Assembly (NCBI GenBank): GCA_037013685.1 | Contig: CM072919.1 | Span: forward strand, 3,597,616-3,661,615 | Direction of reading: 5' to 3' | DNA length: 64,000 nt | Origin: Acridotheres tristis | Taxonomy: Eukaryota > Chordata > Aves > Passeriformes > Sturnidae | Shown here: piece after piece, positions 58,018 through 64,000 of the stretch | Numbering within the stretch: position 1 is the stretch's first letter | How the letters are laid out: every line of letters begins with the position of its first letter | Translations under genes and position numbers: made by a program | The notes under the pieces: model-generated | The model's input: only the letters and a program-made list of their open reading frames with translations | Told to the model about the DNA's origin: nothing | Database searches by the model: none

Positions 58018-61000
58018 ATGTCCTATTTCACCGAGCACTTCTGGGTAAGCCGGGACCCCCCACCCTTGGGTGCCCCCCACCCATGGGTGCCCCCCACCCT
58101 CTCAGAGACTCCCCCCCCCGCCCTTGGGGGAGGCGAATTTTCAAGCCGCGGTGCTTTGGTTAATGCTGTTAATTAATTAATTGGGGGGAGTGGGCATTGG
58201 GGCGGGGGGGTCTGGGGGGTCTCCCAGCTTTGGTGACATCGCTGTCCCCCCCCCCCCCCTCCATGGGGGTCCCCAGCCTGGGGGGGGAGGGGGGAAGTGG
58301 CGTGGCCGGCGCTTCCTGGTTCGTGCTGCAGCTGCTGCCACCTTCCTCTTCCTCCTGCCTCAGTTTCCCCTGGGGTTCACCTGCGCCCCCAGCGTGGCGG
58401 GAGGGGGGTGGGAATGAGGCGAAGCCACTTTGTGGGTGGGGGGCAGCGCCCCAAAATAACCCCGGGGGAGTTTGGGCTCAGCACCCCAAAATAACCCCGG
58501 GGGAGTTTGGGGTTCAGCACCCCAAAATAACCCCGGGGGAGTTTGGGGTTCAGAACCCAAAATAACCCCGAGGGAATTTGGGGTTCAGAACTCCAAAATA
58601 AACCCGGGGGAGTTTGGGGTTCAAATAACCCCTGAGGAGTTTGGGGTTCAGCACCCCAAAATAACCCCGAAGGAATTTGGGGTTCAACAGCCAAAATAAC
58701 CCCGGGGGAGTTTGGGGTTCAGCACCCCAAAATAACCCCGAGAGAATTTAGGGTTCAGCGCCCCAAAATAACCCCGCGGGAGTTTGGGGTTCAAATAACC
58801 CCTGAGGAATTTGGGGTTCAGCACCCAAAATAACCCCGTGGGAGTTTGGGGTTCAGCACCCCAAAATAACCCCGGGGGAATTTGGGGTTCAGCCCAGCCC
58901 TTCCTGGGGATCACCTGGGCTTGGTTCTGGGTTCTGGTGGGGGGGTGGGATTCTCAGCACCCCAATTTGGGGGGCTTTGGGCCGCTCCAGCCGCTGATCC
59001 CGCTGCTCCTGGTGGTCCCAGGGAAAAGGGGGTGCGGGTCCCTCGGGATTTGGGGTCTGAGGGAGGGGAGGGGTCCCCCTGGCAGGGCGAGAAGAACCAC
59101 GGCTTCGACGTCCTCTACCACAACATGAAGCACGGGCAGATCTCCACCAAGGAGCTCGCTGACTTCGTCCGGGAGAGGTACCCGGGGGGGGGGGGGGGGT
59201 GGGGACAACCTGGGACAGGGATGTGGGGTGGGGGTCCCCAAAATCCCGCCTCCATCCCAAATCCCCCTCCCCGCCATCCCCAGGGCTGCCATCGAGGAGA
59301 ACTACGCCAAGGCCATGGTGAAGCTGTCGAAGATGGCCACGAACGGGACCCAGCTGGGGTACGGGGGGGATGGTGTGACCGGGACACCTCGGGGTGGCTT
59401 TGGGGACACTGGTGACCCTTCTGGTGGCCCTCGAGCAGGACTTTCGCTCCTCTCTGGGAGGTTTTCCGCATCTCCTCGGACAAGCTGGCCCTGTGCCACC
59501 TGGAGCTGATGAAGAAGCTGCACGACCTCATCAAGGAGATCTCACGCTACGGCGAGGAGCAAGGCCGGGTGCACAAGAAGGTACCGCTGTCCCCTCCTTG
59601 TCCTCGTGTGCTGTCACCTCCCCGCTGTCCCCCTGCCACCCCAGCCCACTCTGCCGTGCCCCGGCAGTCCAAGGAGGAGGTGGCAGGGACGCTGGAGGCC
59701 GTGCAGCTCCTCCATGGCGTGGCCCAGCTGCTGCCCAAGTCCAAGGAGAGCTACCACAGCAAGTGCCAGGAGTACGAGCGGCTGCGCAAGGAGGGCACCA
59801 GCCAGAAGGAGATCGACAAGGTGGCACCCCTCAGTGTCCCTGTCCCCTGTGCCCCTTCAGTGGTCCCCTGTGTGCCCCCCTGGGTGGTCCCTGGCTCCTG
59901 TCCTTTCCTTGATGGTCCCCGAGTGTCCCTCAGTGGTCCCTGTGCCCTCTTGTTCCTGCTCGCTGTGGTCCTTGTCACCGCCCTCAGTGGTCCCTGTCAC
60001 CCCCCTCAGTGGTCCCTGTCCCCTCGTGGTGGTCCCTGTCACCCCCCTCAGTGGTCTCTGTCCCCCCCCTCAGTGGTCCCTGTCACCCCCTCTCAGTGGT
60101 CTCTGTCCCCTCGTGGTGGTCCCTGTCACCCCCCTCAGTGGTCTCTGTCCCCTCTCAGTGGTCCCTGTCACCCCCTCTCAGTGGCCCTCGTCCCTTCCCT
60201 GATGATTCTTGGCCCTCCCTCAATGATTCTGTTGTCCCACGGTGATCCCTGTCCCCTCCCTGGTGTCCCTGTCCCCTCCCTGATGGTTCGTGTCCCCCCT
60301 GGGTGGTTCCTTGTCCCCTCCCTGGTGGTCTCTGTCATTGTTCCTTTTCCCCCCTGGATGGTTCCTGTCCTCTTCCCGATGGTCCCTGTCCCATCCCTGA
60401 TGATCCCTGTCCCCCCTGGGTGGTCCCTGTCCCCTCCCTGGTGGCCTCTGTCATTCTCCTGTATTGTTCCTTTTCCCCCTGGATGGTTCCTGTCCTCTTC
60501 TCAGTGATTCCTGTCATTCTCCTGGCTGTCCCCTGTCCCCTGGGTGATTCCTGTCCCCTCCCCAACAATCCCCATCAAAATCCCGGATGGTTCCTCTTCC
60601 CCCTGGATGATTCCTGTCCCCTCTCTGACGGTCCCCGTCTTCGTCACGGCTGTCCCCTGTCCCCTGGATGGTCCCTGTCCCGTTCCTCACAATCTCAGTC
60701 ATTCTCCTACGTGGTCTCTGTCCCCTTCTTGATGATCCTTGTCATTCTCCTGGCTGTCCCCTGTCCCCTGGCTGTCTCCTGGCTGTCCCCTGTCCCATTC
60801 CTGATGATCCCTGTCATTCCCCTGGCTGTCCCCTGTCCCCTGGCTGTCCCCTGTCCCATTCCTGATGATCCCTGTCATTCTCCTGGCTGTCCCCTGTCCC
60901 CTGTGCCCTGGCTGTCCCCTGTCCCATTCCTGATGATCCCTGTCATTCTCCTGGCTGTCCCCTGTCCCCTGTGCCCTGGCTGTCCCCATCCCGTTTCTGA

Positions 61001-63760
61001 CCATCCCTGTCGTTCTCCCGGCTGTCCCCTGTCCCCTATCCCGTTCCTGATGATCTCTGTCATTCCCCTGCCGTTCTCCCGGCTGTCCCCTGTCCCCTGG
61101 CTGTCCCCTGGCTGTCCCCCGGCTGTCGCCGTGCCCTGGCCGGTGGCACAGGCGGAGCTGAAGTCGCGGAAGGCGGGCGAGGCTCTGCGGAGGGCGGTGG
61201 ACAAATACAACGCTGCCCGCGCCGACTTCGAGCAGCGCATGCTGGACTCGGCCATGGTGGGCACCGGGCTGGGGAGAGGATTTGGGGTGGTGGGATGGGG
61301 AAAGGATTTGGGGTGGAGGGATGGGGAAAGGATTTAGGGTGGAGGGATGGGGAAAGGGATGGGGAAAGGATTTGGGGTGGTGGGATGGGGAAAGGACTGG
61401 GGGAAGGATTTGGGATGGGGAAAGGGATGGGGAAAGGATTTGGGATGGTGGGATGGGGAAAGGACTGAGGGAAAGATTTGGGGTGGTGGGATGGGGAAAG
61501 GATTTCTGGTGGAGGGATGGGGAAAGGGATGGGGAAAGGATTTGGGGTGGTGGGATGGGGAAAAGGACTGGGGGAAGGATTTGGGATGGTGGGATGGGGA
61601 AAGGATTTGGGATGGTGGGATGGGGAAAGGACTGGGGGAAGGATTTGGGATGGTGGGATGGGGAAAGGATTTGGGATGGTGGGATGGGGAAAGGACTGGG
61701 GGAAGGATTTGGGATGGTGGGATGGGGAAAGGATTTGGGATGGTGGGATGGGGAAAGGGATGGGGAAAGGATTTGGGATGGAGGGATGGGGAAAGGGATG
61801 GGGAAAGGATTTGGGATGGAGGGATGGGGAAAGGGATGGGGAGAGGATTTGGGATGGAGGGATGGGGAAAGGGACGGGGGAAGGATTTGGGGCTGCTGGG
61901 GGTGAGGAAAGGAATTTGGAGTGGTGGGATGGGGAAAGGATTTGGGATGGGGAAAGGATAGGGGGTGATGGGATGGGACTGGGGGTGTCCCCCCCCTTCC
62001 TGACCCCCGATTTTTCCCTCTCCAGCGCTTCCAGGAGGTGGAAGAGGCTCACCTGCGGCACATGAAGGGGCTCATCGGCTCCTACTCCCACTCCGTGGAG
62101 GACACCCACGTCCAGATCGGCCAGGTGAGTCCCCAGGTGAGTGACCCCCTCCCCATTCCCATTTCCCCTCTTTATTCCACGCCCCCTTCCCCCGTTTTTT
62201 TCCCCCCCCCCTTCAGGTCCACGAGGAATTCAAGCAGAACGTGGAGAACATCGGCACGGAGATGCTGCTCCGGAGGTTTGCTGAGAGCAAAGGCACGGGG
62301 AGAGAGCGGCCAGGTGAGGCTGGGGGGGTCCCACCTGGGCAGGGATGGGACCCTGATCCCACCTGGGCAGGGATGGGACTCTGATCCCACCTGGGCAGGG
62401 ATGGATCCCTGATCCCCCCCTGATCCCACCTGGGCAGGGATGGATCCATGATCCCACCTGGGCAGGGATGGATCCATGATCCCCCCTGATCCCACCTGGG
62501 CAGGGATGGATCCCTGGTCCCACCTGGGCAGGGATGGGTCCCTGATCCCCCCCTGATCCCCCCGAATCTGGCTGATCTCACCTGATCCCCCTGATCCCGG
62601 TTGATCCTCCTGACCCCACCTGATCCTGCCTGATCCCAGTTGATCCCCCCTGATCTTGCCTGATCCCACCTGGGCAGGGATGGATCCCTGATCCTGCCTG
62701 ATCCTCCCTGAACCCCCCAAACCTGGCTGATCTCAGCTGATCCCTCCTGATCCCCTCGATCCCACCCGATCCCGGCTGGTCCTGGTTGATCCCACCCGAT
62801 CCCGGCTGGTCCTGGTTGATCCCGTTTGATCCCTCTGATCCCCTCTGACCCTGGTTGATCCCTCTGATCTCCTAGATCCCGTTTGATCCCTGTTGATCCC
62901 CCCGATCCCGTTTGATCCCTGTTGATCCCTCCCGATCCCGTTTGATCCCTGTTGATCCCTGTTGATCCCGTTTGATCCCTGTTGATCCCTGTTGACCCCC
63001 CCATCCCGTTTGATCCCTGTTGATCCCTCCCCGATCCCGTTTGATCCCCGTTGATCCCCCCGATCCCATTTGATCCCCGTTGATCCCGTTTGATCCCTGT
63101 TGATCCCCCCCGATCCCGTTTGATCCCGTTTGATCCCTCTGATCCCCTCTGACCCTGGTTGATCCCTCTGATCCCCTCGATCCCGTTTGATCCCGTTTGA
63201 TCCCTGTTGATCCCGTTTGATCCCTGTTGACCCCCCGATCCCGTTTGATCCCTGTTGATCCCTCCCGATCCCGGTTGATCCCTGTTGATCCCGTTTGATC
63301 CCTGTTGATCCCGTTTGATCCCGATCCCTGTTGCTTCCCCCGATCCCATTTGATCCCTGTTGATCCCGTTTGATCCCTGTTGATCCCCCCGATCCCGTTT
63401 GATCCCTGTTGATCCCCCCGATCCCGTTTGATCCCTGTTGATCCCCCCGATCCCGTTTGATCCCGTTTGATCCCTGTTGATCCCGTTTGATCCCTGTTGA
63501 TCCCGTTTGATCCCTGTTGATCCCGTTTGATCCCTGTTGACCCCCCGGTCCCGCTCTCCGTGGCAGGAGCTCTGGATTTCGATGAGTACCGGCTGGCTCC
63601 GGCGCAGGAAGGCAAGTACGTCTGCATCCCGCGGGGAGCGCCGGGCGCTGCGGGGGCTCCTCCTCAGCCCGTTCCCGCTTTTCCCAGGACCCAAGAGGAG
63701 CCGCAGCAAAGCGTTCCGGATCCCGGGGCTGAGCCGCAAGGAGCGGGAGCGCGACGCTGT
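58018..63760 (+). CDS. FCHO1: F-BAR domain protein FCHO1, 5' part (ten coding exons; continues past the window)
   Basis: Coding exons are 58018-58044, 59086-59177, 59284-59358, 59439-59580, 59668-59820, 61152-61256, 62026-62124, 62217-62313, 63567-63611 and 63688-63760. The visible protein is 302 complete codons and begins [20 protein letters not shown]. Residues 1 to about 275 are an F-BAR (EFC) domain with the FCHO-type [19 protein letters not shown] and [17 protein letters not shown]; the start of the basic linker ([18 protein letters not shown]) follows. The mu-homology domain expected at the C-terminus lies outside the window. FCHO proteins bend PI(4,5)P2 membranes and seed clathrin-coated pits through AP-2 and EPS15. 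The exon starting at 63688 is joined to its predecessor by a GC-AG intron. The start fits the universal FCHO N-terminus, nine codons before intron 2. FCHO2 is less likely given MAP1S linkage. Confidence 0.95.
58436..58900 (+). repeat. 34-bp hairpin minisatellite in FCHO1 intron 2
   Basis: About 13 copies with CCCCAAAATAACCCCGGGGG and AGTTTGGGGTTCAG. Each unit can fold on itself. Confidence 0.9.
59825..61145 (+). repeat. Minisatellite filling FCHO1 intron 6
   Basis: The 1331-bp intron is almost wholly units of GGTCCCTGTCACCCCCCTCA drifting to CTGGCTGTCCCCTGTCCC. Confidence 0.9.
61262..61975 (+). repeat. Minisatellite filling FCHO1 intron 7
   Basis: GATTTGGGATGGTGGGATGG and GGGAAAGGA units, G-rich on the sense strand, begin a few bases after the donor at 61257. 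Confidence 0.95.
62320..63560 (+). repeat. Two minisatellites filling FCHO1 intron 9
   Basis: CCCACCTGGGCAGGGATGG units (62320-62540), then TGATCCCTGTTGATCCCGTT units to the acceptor at 63566. Confidence 0.95.
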
Positions 63761-63779
63761 GTAAGAGCCCGAGCCCGCT

Positions 63780-64000
63780 GATCCTGCATCCCGGAATCCC
63801 TGCATCCCACTGTTCCTGCATCCCAGAATCCCACTGTTCCTGCATCCCACTGTTCCTGCATCCCACTGTTCCTGCATCCCACTGTTCCTGCATCCCAGAA
63901 TCCCTGCATCCCAGAATCCCTGCATCCCGGAATCCCTGCATCCCGGAATCCCTGCATCCCGGAATCCCTGCATCCCGGAATCCCTGCATCCCAGTGTTCC
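63780..64000 (+). repeat. Minisatellite at the start of the next FCHO1 intron
   Basis: CCTGCATCCCGGAATC and CCTGCATCCCACTGTT units begin about 20 bp after the donor at 63761 and run off the window. Confidence 0.95.

Overview
The window looks like vertebrate nuclear DNA, most likely from a bird, on a gene-dense GC-rich microchromosome (the equivalent of chicken chromosome 28, inferred from gene content only). I recognise five protein-coding genes, all with introns and canonical splice sites except one intron. GNG7 (+) has coding exons at 19.3 and 23.1 kb. GADD45B (-) spans 36.3 to 35.3 kb. A CART2-type CART prepropeptide gene (+) lies at 39.4-40.5 kb. MAP1S (+) spans 41.6-52.6 kb, and the 5' part of FCHO1 (+) runs from 58.0 kb off the right edge. 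GNG7 and GADD45B are tail to tail, as in the human 19p13.3 neighbourhood. MAP1S and FCHO1 are head to tail, as at human 19p13.11. The second CART gene is absent from mammals, which argues for a sauropsid or other non-mammal.

Layout. 1-19.25 kb carries no recognisable coding exon and is probably the large 5' intron of GNG7. It is a succession of unrelated minisatellites separated by short unique islands, one of which (7.2-8.3 kb) carries clustered AP-1/MAF-type sites. 19.25-23.26 kb holds the 68-codon GNG7 reading frame, split by one intron. 23.26-29.56 kb is probably its 3' UTR or downstream sequence and is strongly strand-asymmetric (A-rich, then purine-rich). 29.6-34.8 kb is intergenic and includes paired MEF2 sites and a GC-rich, CpG-rich block. 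34.8-36.44 kb is GADD45B, with its promoter and a 1-kb G-rich array upstream. 38.0-39.4 kb is a CpG-rich spacer with a palindromic ZNF143/THAP11-type element. CART2, MAP1S and FCHO1 then follow closely.

Most striking features. Nearly every long intron consists of its own minisatellite, often reaching within a few bases of a splice site, while the other introns are minimal (76-106 bp). In GNG7 the intronic repeat has copied the 3' splice site and the first codons of the last exon five times, and each copy ends in an in-frame stop. The acceptor of the first coding exon is itself the end of a 3.3-kb array of acceptor-like units. In MAP1S the same 23-bp minisatellite sits in opposite orientations in introns 1 and 4, flanking exons 2-4. 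CART2-MAP1S-FCHO1 mirrors CARTPT-MAP1B-FCHO2 of human 5q13 and so looks like a surviving whole-genome-duplication block.

The genes do not form a pathway. GNG7 is a G-protein gamma subunit, GADD45B a stress and NF-kB-responsive MAPK regulator, CART2 a secreted neuropeptide, MAP1S a microtubule and autophagy adaptor, and FCHO1 an endocytic F-BAR protein. I saw no obvious transposable element, tRNA or rRNA. All similarity statements come from recalled family knowledge; no search was run.
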